Below, one piece after another: positions 14,615 through 21,965 of a DNA stretch of 25,182 nucleotides. A program made the position numbers and the translations under genes. Under the pieces are notes generated by a model. The model was not told where the DNA came from and searched no databases. It saw nothing but the letters and a program-made list of their open reading frames with translations. Source of the DNA: Actinomycetota bacterium (GTDB taxonomy: Bacteria > Actinomycetota > Thermoleophilia > UBA2241); the NCBI GenBank assembly GCA_012719015.1, contig JAAYBE010000275.1:1-25182 (forward strand). Reading direction: 5' to 3'. How positions within the stretch are numbered: the first letter of the stretch is position 1; every line of letters starts with the position of its first letter.

Positions 14615-16044
14615 GGAGCGATGCCGCACCCCGGTACCCGGACCGCTGGTTCTGGGTCGGCATCGTCCTGGCTTACGCGGCGATCGTGGCGGCGGCCCTC
14701 TGGACGCCGGTGCTCGGCGCCGTGCTCGCCGCCCTGGTCGGAGTCGGCGCCCTCCTCGCGACCATCGTGGGCACGCGCCGCGGGACGCTGTTCCTCGGCG
14801 CCCTGCTCATCGCGGTCGACCTCGTGCTGCCGTCCGACGTGGCCCTGCGGCTCCGCATCCCCGTCGGGGGCGGCGGGATCTACATCCAGGACCTGATCCT
14901 CGGCGTGCTCCTGGTCAGCGTCGTCCTGGGAGCGACCTCCGGGAGACGCCCCGGCGCCGTGACGTCCCCCGTGCGGCTCCCCATCCTCCTCTTCCTGTGC
15001 TGGACGGCCGTGGCCGCCTTCATCGGCTCTCAGAACGGCAACCAGGTCAAGTTCATCCTTCAGGACGCCCGCTCGCTCGTCTATTACGCCGTCTTCTTCT
15101 TCGCCGTCACGTTCCTCACTGACCGCCGTGAGCTCCTCGGGTTCCTGCGCCTCCTGGCCGTCTGTACGGTCGTGGCGTTCGCGCTCGGCGCCGTGTACGC
15201 GGCACTGGGCCGGGGAGGAGCCGTCGAGTTCGTGGAGGCCGGCGTGAGCCGGTTCCCGGCCGCCGACTTCATCTTCCTCATGGCGGCCATGATGCTCGCG
15301 GCGTTCGTCGTGGTCTGGCCCGCCGGGCGCCGCCGGCCGGCCTGGCTGTGGCTCCTGCTCCTTGTGGCGCTCCTCGGACTGGTGCTCTCGTTCGTGCGCG
15401 GCAACTGGGTCGCGTTCGCGGCCGGGCTCGCCTACCTGATGGTGGTCCTCCACGTGCGGGAGCGCATGCGGCTGGTCGTCGGCGGACTGGCGGTCGCGCT
15501 GATCCTCGGCGTCGGCCTGGCCGCCGTGAGCCCGGCCGTGTTCTCCTCGGTGGTCTCGAGAGCACTCGCGGTCAGGGCGATGGACGACCCCAACGTCCAG
15601 TACCGCCTCATAGAGAACCAGGAGGTCGGCCGGCAGATCGCGGAGAAGCCGGTCCTCGGCAACGGCCTGGGCGCCGAGTTCCTCTTCGACTGGTCGCGCT
15701 ACGGCGTGGCTCCCTTCCTCAAGACGTACATCCACAACAACTACTACTGGTTCCTGCAGCGGCTGGGGATCATCGGGCTGGGTCTGTTCGTCTGGATGAC
15801 GATCGCCTTCCTGGTTCCCTGGATGAGCGTCCGGAGCACGCTGCCCCGCGACGACCCCTGGCTCTCGGGACTGGTCTTCGGGGGGCGTGCGTTGTTCGTC
15901 GCTTTGCTGGTCAATTCGATCACCTCGCCGCGCTTCAACACCATGGACAGCGTGGCGGTGCTCGCCCTCCTGATGGGGATGTCCGAGGCGGCCCTGGCCC
16001 TCCTGCGCGACCGCGTCGCGCGCGGGCCGGGGGCGCCCGCCTGA
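14611..16044 (+). CDS. O-antigen ligase/polymerase (WaaL/Wzy-like)
   Basis: 477 residues from ATG 14611, which overlaps the GT2 stop by 4 bp. About 11-12 hydrophobic segments are visible. The Wzy_C/WaaL-type core is seen as SFVRGNWVAF (R263), followed by a long extracytoplasmic loop with YRLIENQEVGRQI, KPVLGNGLGAEF (346-357) and YIHNNYYWFLQRLGIIGL (H375). The arginine and this histidine correspond to catalytic positions of the family. It should join or polymerise lipid-linked glycans outside the membrane. With the flippase and Wzz-kinase it forms a Wzx/Wzy-type pathway. Ligase and polymerase cannot be told apart by sequence; in a bacterium without lipopolysaccharide, polymerase is more likely. 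Confidence 0.9.
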   Translation: MRSDAAPRYPDRWFWVGIVLAYAAIVAAALWTPVLGAVLAALVGVGALLATIVGTRRGTLFLGALLIAVDLVLPSDVALRLRIPVGGGGIYIQDLILGVLLVSVVLGATSGRRPGAVTSPVRLPILLFLCWTAVAAFIGSQNGNQVKFILQDARSLVYYAVFFFAVTFLTDRRELLGFLRLLAVCTVVAFALGAVYAALGRGGAVEFVEAGVSRFPAADFIFLMAAMMLAAFVVVWPAGRRRPAWLWLLLLVALLGLVLSFVRGNWVAFAAGLAYLMVVLHVRERMRLVVGGLAVALILGVGLAAVSPAVFSSVVSRALAVRAMDDPNVQYRLIENQEVGRQIAEKPVLGNGLGAEFLFDWSRYGVAPFLKTYIHNNYYWFLQRLGIIGLGLFVWMTIAFLVPWMSVRSTLPRDDPWLSGLVFGGRALFVALLVNSITSPRFNTMDSVAVLALLMGMSEAALALLRDRVARGPGAPA

Positions 16045-16052
16045 GCACCGCG

Positions 16053-17105
16053 TCAGCGCCCCGGCCGGCCGGCGTCCCGGAAGGCGGACTCGACCATGGC
16101 CGCCAGGGCGCCGGCCCTCTCCTCCCAGTCGGCGCGGCGGATGCCCCGCAGCTCGCCGATCTCGCGCTCGTACGCGGCGTGACCGGCGACCATCCTCCGC
16201 ACGCCGGCGAGGATCCCCTCGGCCGTGCCGTCCACGAACACCGCGCCCTGGGAGAAGTAACCCCTCAGGGTAGGCCAGTCGGAGGTGATGACGGGCCGGC
16301 CGAGGGAGAGCGCTTCGTTGGCGCCGCACTGGAACGTGTGGTCCCGGGTGGTCAGCGCCATCACCGCATGACTCGACTTGAGCAGGCCGTAGTACCGGCG
16401 CTCAGGCAGGAAGCCCGTGAACACGACGTTGGCGGGCGCCCCCTCCACGAGGCCGGCCGGGGCCCGCGCGGGATCGCCGGTCACATGGAAGCGCACGGAG
16501 GGCTCATGGACGGCCGCGGCGAGGACCTCCTCAACGGGCTCGTCGGCCGCGAACCGGTTCACGACGGCGACGTTGAAGCCCTCGGGCAACGGGTGATCCT
16601 CCCACTCGTAGCTGCCGATGGGGTCCTTCAGCACCAGGACCCGACCCCCGCGTCCTTCGACCAGACGCTGGAAGTGCTCGTCGTGGACCAGCGTCACCAG
16701 CGCGTCCCGGGTGGCCGGCCGGTGCAGCCATGAAGGCTCGAGCCAGACCCGGCGCTGCATGGCGTCGCTGTGCGCGTCGACGATGTAGCGACCTCCGGCG
16801 ATCCGGCAGCACCAGCGCACCAGGAGGACGCTGTGGCTGGGCGGGCTCTGCACGAAGACGACCTCCGGTCGTGTGCGCCACAGCAGGCCGAGGGTCCAGC
16901 CCGCCTGCAGCAGGTAGCGCAAGGGGGCGCTCCGGCTCGTCGAGCCCCACGGCGCCCCCAGGTGCCGCACCTGGGCGATGCCGAGCGCCCGCGCCAGCTG
17001 GCGGGTGCGGCTGCTGCCGTGGCTCGCGGGAGTCCACGTCAGGAACAGCGTCCTCCGGCGCCGGAAGACGGTCACGTCCGCCGCCCCGTGGTCTGCCCCG
17101 GTCAC
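16053..17105 (-). CDS. GT4-like (GT-B fold) glycosyltransferase
   Basis: 350 residues from GTG 17103-17105, preceded by GGAGGAGAGGA. The N-terminal half carries TLFLTWTPASHGSSRTRQLA, typical of GT-B donors/acceptor domains. The middle has VVFVQSPPSHSVLL and YIVDAHSDA. The C-terminal Rossmann domain has VVFTGFLPERRYYGLLKSS and the donor-site string GANEALSLGRPVITSDWP (261-278), whose E264 matches the E-x7-E region of GT4 enzymes in shortened form. It would add a sugar to the growing repeat unit on the cytoplasmic side. It is convergent with the ligase, only 8 bp apart, and divergent from the FemAB-like gene. Confidence 0.85.
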   Translation of the reverse strand: MTGADHGAADVTVFRRRRTLFLTWTPASHGSSRTRQLARALGIAQVRHLGAPWGSTSRSAPLRYLLQAGWTLGLLWRTRPEVVFVQSPPSHSVLLVRWCCRIAGGRYIVDAHSDAMQRRVWLEPSWLHRPATRDALVTLVHDEHFQRLVEGRGGRVLVLKDPIGSYEWEDHPLPEGFNVAVVNRFAADEPVEEVLAAAVHEPSVRFHVTGDPARAPAGLVEGAPANVVFTGFLPERRYYGLLKSSHAVMALTTRDHTFQCGANEALSLGRPVITSDWPTLRGYFSQGAVFVDGTAEGILAGVRRMVAGHAAYEREIGELRGIRRADWEERAGALAAMVESAFRDAGRPGR

Positions 17106-17152
17106 AGCATCCTCTCCTCCGCCTCACGAGCCCCGGTGCGCACCGCGCAGTG

Positions 17153-17158
17153 TACTAT
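17153..17158 (+). promoter_or_regulatory. Putative -10 box upstream of the first FemAB-like gene
   Basis: TACTAT in the 88-bp divergent gap, about 35 bp before ATG 17194, in sequence otherwise almost free of A/T runs. No obvious -35. Flanking CGTACCCG resembles the sequence after the other -10 boxes of the locus. Confidence 0.4.
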
Positions 17159-17193
17159 CGTACCCGCAGCGGCCAAGCCGCGGAGCCGCCCGT

Positions 17194-18213
17194 ATGGAAG
17201 TCCTCGAGTCGCCGATAGACGACCCTCGCTGGCGGGAGCTGGCGGACACGCACCCGGACGCGGGCCCCTTCCACCTGCCCGCCTGGGCCTCGCTGATCGC
17301 CGACTGCTACCGCTTCCGGGCGTTCGCGCTGATTGTCCGGGAGGGCGACGAGGTGCTCGCCGGACTGCCGGTGGTGGAGGTGGGCGCGCGGCGCGCCCGG
17401 CGATGGGTGTCCCTGCCGTTCACGGATTCGTGCGCGCCGCTCATCCGCGCCGGCGTCGCGGCCGACGAGGTGTTCGCCGCCATCGACGCGCACGTGCTGG
17501 CCGCTCCGGTGCGCGGGTTGGAGGTACGCGCCGCGCTCCCCGCCGGCGCCGCCCGCCATCCCGTGGCGGCCGGCTACATCCACACGCTCGCCCTGCCCGA
17601 AGACCCCTCGCAGCTCCGCCCCAACAAGGGACACCGCAACTACCGCAACCAGGCGGTGCGCAAAGGCGTCCGGGTGGTGCGCGGCCGCAGCCCGGCGGAG
17701 CTCGCCACCTTCTACCGGCTGCACACGCTCACCCGACGACGTCACGGAGTGCCGGTGCAGCCGCGCCGCTTCTTCGACCTGCTGCAGCAGCGGCTGATCG
17801 CGCCGGGACAGGGCTTCGTGGCGACGGCGTCGGCCGACGGCGAGACGCTGGCGGCGGGCGTCTACCTGGTGCACAACAGGGTGCTGGTGGCCAAGTACCT
17901 GGGCTCAGACCCGAGCCTGCCGGACAAGCGGGCCGGCTACCTCATCGACTGGGACTCCATGGTCAACGGATGCGCCGAGGGCTATCACACGCTCGACCTC
18001 GGACGCAGCGACCCCGACGCCGACGGACTGCGCCTCTACAAATCCTCGTGGGGCGCGGCGGAGGCTCCGCTGACGTACACGCACATCTCGCGCACGCGGC
18101 CGCCGGCCGACCGCGGGTCCGGGGGCGGCGGCATCGCCGCCGCGGTCATCCGTCGGGCGCCCGTCTGGGTCTGCCGCGCGCTGGGCGAGCTGTTCTATCG
18201 CCGGGCCGCCTGA
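17194..18213 (+). CDS. FemAB-like/GNAT-fold acyltransferase (first copy)
   Basis: 339 residues from ATG 17194 with a weak GGAG nine bases upstream. The N-terminal half has FHLPAWASLIADCYRFRAFA and VLAGLPVVEV. The central RPNKGHRNYRNQAVRKGVRV (142-161) resembles the basic K/R-rich motif of FemAB-type proteins (LSRNHRYNIRKAEK-like). The C-terminal half has GVYLVHNRVLVAKYLGSDPS and GYLIDWDSMVNGCAEGYHTLDLGRS-like elements of the second GNAT domain. FemAB proteins transfer amino acids from aminoacyl-tRNA to lipid-linked cell-wall precursors; relatives in exopolysaccharide loci have unknown acceptors. The gene overlaps the 3' end of the convergent deacetylase by 19 bp. It is only distantly like the second copy at 20853. 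Confidence 0.85.
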   Translation: MEVLESPIDDPRWRELADTHPDAGPFHLPAWASLIADCYRFRAFALIVREGDEVLAGLPVVEVGARRARRWVSLPFTDSCAPLIRAGVAADEVFAAIDAHVLAAPVRGLEVRAALPAGAARHPVAAGYIHTLALPEDPSQLRPNKGHRNYRNQAVRKGVRVVRGRSPAELATFYRLHTLTRRRHGVPVQPRRFFDLLQQRLIAPGQGFVATASADGETLAAGVYLVHNRVLVAKYLGSDPSLPDKRAGYLIDWDSMVNGCAEGYHTLDLGRSDPDADGLRLYKSSWGAAEAPLTYTHISRTRPPADRGSGGGGIAAAVIRRAPVWVCRALGELFYRRAA

Positions 18214-19382
18214 GAGCCCGCGGCGCGGGAAGCGGGCCGCGGCGCGGCGTCCCGTGGCGGACCGGCCGCCGGAGGACCCTCCCACCGCTCGCGCACCCAG
18301 CCGGCGACCTCGCGCGGCAGGGCGTGCCAGGACTGCGGGAGGCGCACCAGCTCGTCGAGGAACTCCTCGTACAGCGCCGTCCTGCCGCGGCACAGGTAGT
18401 CCGGATGCGTGTTCACGAGGGCCATGCCGCGGTGGGCGGTGAGGAAGTCGAGCTTCTCGAGCCAGATCCGCGGACCCGTCTCGCCCAGCGTCTCGATGAG
18501 CGTGTGGTCCTGGGGCAGCGTGTACGGCAGCTCGACGAACCGCCCCATCACGTAGGGCCACACGGTCATGACCCCGCCGGGCATCGGCTCGAAGGGGTCG
18601 GTGTCGAAGAACGAGGAGTCCCACTCGACCGCGAGATCCTGCATCCAGGACGGCTCGCGGTGGGTCATCGGCGACCGGAACCCGACCGATCCCCACTCCC
18701 GCAGGCGCGCGTTCATCGCCGGCAACCGGCGGTGGAAGCGGGCGCGCGACTCGAAGAGCCGTCCGTCGTGGCGCCACCCGTGCAGCGCGACCTCGAACCC
18801 CGCGGCACGGAGCTCATGCAGGAGCGAGTCCGGCACGCGGTACGTGCCGCCCACGAAGGAGACCGACGAGCTCAGGCCACGGGTCTGCTCCAGGGCGAGC
18901 AGGTCGAGCAGACGGGAGAGGCCGAAAGGCCCTTCGACGTCGTGGGTGAGCACCACGGCGCAGGCACGGTCGTCCGGCCACCACGGCGCGGCGCGCTCCG
19001 TCCCGGACGCCTCGAGTGCGGCGCGCACCTGCTCGGCGAAGACGACGAACCTCTCCTCCACCGGCCAGCGCAACGGCCCGGCCGCGGCCTCGCGGCTGAC
19101 CACACGGCGGCGCAGCAGCGCCCTGGCCCCGGCGGGGAGCAACGGCCGCAGGCGGTAGTACAGCCGCCGTGCCGGCGGGAGGACGAAGTGGTCCGGTCCG
19201 AACTGCCCCTCGAGCAGCAGCGCCTCCCCGAGTCCGCCCAGGCCCTCCCCGGCCAACGCCCGCCGGGCCGCCTCCGGCAGCACGTCGGCCGCCGCACGAA
19301 CCGCGTCCTCGACGGCGTCGCGCGGGAACGTCCGCAGCCCCAGCAGCCGCACGATCGCGTCGTCGGCCAGCACCCCGCGCAT
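18195..19382 (-). CDS. NodB-type polysaccharide deacetylase family protein
   Basis: 395 residues from ATG 19380-19382, with GGTGAGG just upstream; a longer frame to 19682 is low-complexity and lacks support. A 140-residue N-terminal domain of unknown function precedes the catalytic barrel. Motifs are VVLTHDVEG (H147, D148), HGWRHDGR (H201, H205) and VGFRSPMTHR (R236), with WDSSFFDTDPFEP and VNTHPDY (H326) later. This is a metal-dependent carbohydrate esterase family 4-like set, with the THDVE form of motif 1 seen in the XrtA-associated branch. It has no signal peptide, so it may act in the cytoplasm on lipid-linked sugars, or be exported another way. It would expose free amines on N-acetylated sugars. 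The C-terminus is a Pro/Ala-rich tail. Confidence 0.88.
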   Translation of the reverse strand: MRGVLADDAIVRLLGLRTFPRDAVEDAVRAAADVLPEAARRALAGEGLGGLGEALLLEGQFGPDHFVLPPARRLYYRLRPLLPAGARALLRRRVVSREAAAGPLRWPVEERFVVFAEQVRAALEASGTERAAPWWPDDRACAVVLTHDVEGPFGLSRLLDLLALEQTRGLSSSVSFVGGTYRVPDSLLHELRAAGFEVALHGWRHDGRLFESRARFHRRLPAMNARLREWGSVGFRSPMTHREPSWMQDLAVEWDSSFFDTDPFEPMPGGVMTVWPYVMGRFVELPYTLPQDHTLIETLGETGPRIWLEKLDFLTAHRGMALVNTHPDYLCRGRTALYEEFLDELVRLPQSWHALPREVAGWVRERWEGPPAAGPPRDAAPRPASRAAGSQAARR

Positions 19383-19483
19383 CCCGAGCCTCACCCCCGA
19401 TCCCGTGGTCGTCGCCGGACCGGGCCGCGCCGTCACCGCGCCCGGTCGTGCGGACGAGCGTACCAGCACGACGACGATACGGG

Positions 19484-19489
19484 TAACAT
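19484..19489 (+). promoter_or_regulatory. Putative -10 box of the GT4-FemX-DUF362/ATP-grasp operon
   Basis: TAACAT (4 of 6 consensus positions) in the 163-bp divergent gap between the deacetylase and the GT4 gene, about 57 bp before ATG 19546. Weak on its own. Confidence 0.25.
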
Positions 19490-19545
19490 GGAGGTTCCCG
19501 TCCACGACTCTGAGGCGGGGACGACGGACGACGGAAGGGGGCGGG

Positions 19546-20856
19546 ATGCGGTTCCTGGCGAGCAGGCGCGAGAGGACGGACCGACGCGCCGCGGCGCGTC
19601 CCCGGGCGCTGATCCTCGTCGAGAACGCCCCCGTGCCCGGCGACCGGCGCGTGACGGCCGAGGCCCTGTCGTTGCGGGCCAACGGCTACGACGTCAGCGT
19701 GATCTGCCCGGTCGCCGGGGACCAGCCGCTGCGCGAGGAGATGGACGGCGTGCTGGTGGCACGCTACCACCCCCACCAGCCGCCCTGCGTCTCGGGCGGC
19801 GCCCGCGAGCAGGTGACCGAGTACCTCGTGGCGCTGGCGAAGACCCTGCGCCTGATGGTGAGCCTGGCGCGGAGGCCCGGCTTCGACGTCATCCAGGCCT
19901 GCAACCCGCCCGACCTCTTCTTCCTGGTCAGCTGGCCGTTCAAGCTGGCCGGCAAGCGCTTCATCTTCGACCAGCACGACCTCTCCCCCGAGCTCTACGC
20001 GACGATCTTCGGCCGCGACTCGGGGCCGATCATGCGGGCGCTGCGCTGGACGGAGGCCCTCTCCTACCGGCTCGCCGACGCCGTGATCGCGACGAACGAG
20101 TCGTACCGCCGGATCGCCGAGACGCGCGGGAGGGTGGCGCCCGACCGTGCGTTCGTGGTGCGCAACGGGCCGCGCGAGGGCTGGCCGCTCCCGGTCGCGC
20201 CCGACCCGTCGCTCAAGCGCGGCCGTCCCCTGCTCGTGGTCTACATGGGAGTGATGGGGCACCAGGACGGTGTCGACCGGCTGCTCGACGCGGCGCACAT
20301 CCTGATCCGGGAGAGGGGCTTCCGCGACGCCACCTTCGCGCTCGTCGGAGAGGGCAGCGCGGAGCGGGACCTGTGGCGCCAGGCGCGCGAGCTGGGCATC
20401 GAGGACCACGTCCACTTCACCGGCTGGGTCGACGACGAGGACCTGCTCTCGCGCTATCTCGTGACGGCCGACGCCTGCGTCTGCCCGGAGCCGTCCAGTC
20501 CACTGAACGACCATTCGACCTTCATCAAGGTCATGGAGTACATGGCCTCGGGCACGCCGGTCGTCGCGTTCGACCTTCCGGAGACGCGGTTCTCCGCCGG
20601 CGACGCCGCGGTCTACGCCGCGCCGGGCGACATCGAGGGCTTCGCCGCGCGGCTCGAGGAGGTGCTCACCGACGGCGGGCTGCGCGCGGCCATGCAGGCC
20701 GAGGCCGCGCAGCGGATGCCCGGACTGCGCTGGGAGAGCCAGGTCCCGGCCCTGCTGGCGGCCTATCGCCGGGCGCTCGCGGGCCACCCCGCCGGACCCG
20801 CCCGCTCCGGGGAGTCCGGCGGGTCCGAGCCTCCCCGAGAGGAGGCTCCGCCGTGA
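19546..20856 (+). CDS. GT4-family glycosyltransferase, first gene of the FemX operon
   Basis: 436 residues from ATG 19546, preceded by GGAAGGGGG; the frame runs up to 19405 but the extra part is low-complexity and crosses the divergent promoter. After a basic N-terminus the GT-B fold starts at ALILVENAPVPGDRRV. Characteristic strings are IQACNPPDLFFLVSWPFK (116-133) and FIFDQHDLSPELYA (139-152), both typical of the GT4 branch in exosortase and capsule loci. The C-terminal domain has YMGVMGHQDGVDRLLDAA, FALVGEGSAERDLW and the donor motif EPSSPLNDHSTFIKVMEYMA (315-334). Retaining transferase acting on the lipid-linked glycan. Its last codons contain a hairpin that covers the ribosome site of the next gene, whose GTG start overlaps this TGA. 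Confidence 0.93.
   Translation: MRFLASRRERTDRRAAARPRALILVENAPVPGDRRVTAEALSLRANGYDVSVICPVAGDQPLREEMDGVLVARYHPHQPPCVSGGAREQVTEYLVALAKTLRLMVSLARRPGFDVIQACNPPDLFFLVSWPFKLAGKRFIFDQHDLSPELYATIFGRDSGPIMRALRWTEALSYRLADAVIATNESYRRIAETRGRVAPDRAFVVRNGPREGWPLPVAPDPSLKRGRPLLVVYMGVMGHQDGVDRLLDAAHILIRERGFRDATFALVGEGSAERDLWRQARELGIEDHVHFTGWVDDEDLLSRYLVTADACVCPEPSSPLNDHSTFIKVMEYMASGTPVVAFDLPETRFSAGDAAVYAAPGDIEGFAARLEEVLTDGGLRAAMQAEAAQRMPGLRWESQVPALLAAYRRALAGHPAGPARSGESGGSEPPREEAPP
20827..20848 (+). promoter_or_regulatory. Hairpin masking the FemX ribosome binding site
   Basis: GAGCCTCC (20827-20834) and GGAGGCTC (20841-20848) form a perfect 8-bp stem with loop CCGAGA. The stem includes the GGAGG that serves the GTG at 20853. 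Ribosomes finishing the GT4 gene would melt it, making FemX translation depend on GT4 translation. Confidence 0.55.
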
Positions 20857-21965
20857 GGGTCCGCGAGCTGGACGTCTCCCGCGCCGCGGACTGGAACGAC
20901 CTCGTCGCCGCCGAAGGGTCGTTCGCCCTGACCCAGGCGCGTGAATGGGGCGCGTTCAAGGCGCGCCTCGGCTGGCGCGTCCGCCGGATCGGCGTCGAGG
21001 ACGGAGACGGCCGGCTCGTCGCCGGCGCGCAGCTCCTCATCAAGCCGCTGCCCCTGGGTCTCACGCTCGCCTACGTGCCGCGAGGCCCGGTGGGCCGCTG
21101 GCACGAGCCGGAGGTGGCCACCCTCCTACTGGCGCGACTCGAGCGCTGCGCGCAGGCGGAGGGCGCCGTGTTCCTCAAGCTCGAACCGGCGGTCGCCGTC
21201 GGAGCACCGGTGCTCGACCTGCTCGCCAGACACGGCTTCCGCGAGAGCCGGGTCACCAACCAGCCCCGGACGACCATGCTGCTGGATGTCTCCGGCGCGC
21301 CGGAGGACGTCCTGGGGCGGATGCGCAAGAAGACCCGTCAGTACGTCCGTCGCGCCGAGCGCGAGGGCATCACGACCCGGCTCGGCGCGACGGACGACCT
21401 GCCCGCCTTCCACGACCTGATGCGGAAGACGGCGCGGCGAGAGGGCTTCGCCCCGCGGAGCCTCGCCTACCACCAGGCCGAGTGGGACGTCTTCTCCGCC
21501 GGCGGCCTGTGCGCCCTGCTCCTCGCCCACCACGAGGGACGGCTGATCGCCGTCCGGACGGTCCACCGCTTCGGCCGGCACGCCGCCGAGTTCCACGGCG
21601 GGTCGGTCACGACGCCCGGTCTCCATCCCAACCACCTGCTCGTATGGCGGGCCGTCGAGTGGGCCAGGGAGCACGGCTGCTCCACCTACGACCTCTGGGG
21701 GATCCCCGACGAGGTGGAGCCCGCCGCGGACGGCGGGCGGCCGGAGGCGCCGGAGCGGCGCGACGGCCTCTGGGGGGTCTACCGGTTCAAGCGAGGGTTC
21801 GGCGCCGACGTCGTCAGATACGCCGGCGCCTACGACCTCGTGCTCAAGCCGCGGGCGTACTCCGTGCTCACCGCGGCCATGATCGACAGATCGCTCTGGG
21901 AGCGAGCGGCCGCCCGGCTCGACCGGGTCGCGAGCTCCACCATCTTCAAAGGGGCTGCACCATGA
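20853..21965 (+). CDS. FemX-type aminoacyltransferase (lipid II:glycine glycyltransferase-like)
   Basis: 370 residues from GTG 20853, overlapping the GT4 stop (GTGA), with GAGAGGAGG eight bases upstream. The N-terminus has the classical FemX pattern FALTQAREWGAFKARLGW (24-41). LPLGLTLAYVPRGPVG (66-81) and QPRTTMLLDVSGAPEDVLGR (137-156) with MRKKTRQYVRRAEREGITTR (157-176) follow, matching the lipid-intermediate and substrate-binding core of FemX/FemA. The second GNAT domain includes RTVHRFGRHAAEFHGGS and STYDLWGIPDEVEP. No long coiled-coil insertion is present, fitting the shorter actinobacterial/FemX form. Family members add an amino acid from aminoacyl-tRNA to the peptide of lipid II. Here the location in a glycan operon suggests a surface polysaccharide or its carrier as acceptor, though ordinary cross-bridge synthesis is possible. 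Confidence 0.9.
   Translation: MRVRELDVSRAADWNDLVAAEGSFALTQAREWGAFKARLGWRVRRIGVEDGDGRLVAGAQLLIKPLPLGLTLAYVPRGPVGRWHEPEVATLLLARLERCAQAEGAVFLKLEPAVAVGAPVLDLLARHGFRESRVTNQPRTTMLLDVSGAPEDVLGRMRKKTRQYVRRAEREGITTRLGATDDLPAFHDLMRKTARREGFAPRSLAYHQAEWDVFSAGGLCALLLAHHEGRLIAVRTVHRFGRHAAEFHGGSVTTPGLHPNHLLVWRAVEWAREHGCSTYDLWGIPDEVEPAADGGRPEAPERRDGLWGVYRFKRGFGADVVRYAGAYDLVLKPRAYSVLTAAMIDRSLWERAAARLDRVASSTIFKGAAP

Noticed and set aside
19383..19682. 100-residue N-terminal extension of the deacetylase
   Set aside because: Overlaps the divergent GT4 gene and promoter region, is low in complexity, and the ATG at 19382 has its own ribosome site.
16770..20852. The 1,361-codon open stretch upstream of and in frame with the FemX gene
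   Set aside because: It runs antisense or out of frame through well-supported genes and is Arg/Pro/Gly-rich. Only the part after GTG 20853 is a recognisable protein. Long shadow frames are expected at this GC content.
20945..21961. Open frame upstream of and continuous with the DUF362/ATP-grasp gene
   Set aside because: It lies over the FemX gene in another frame and has Arg/Ala-rich shadow composition. The ATGA overlap at 21962 is a better start.
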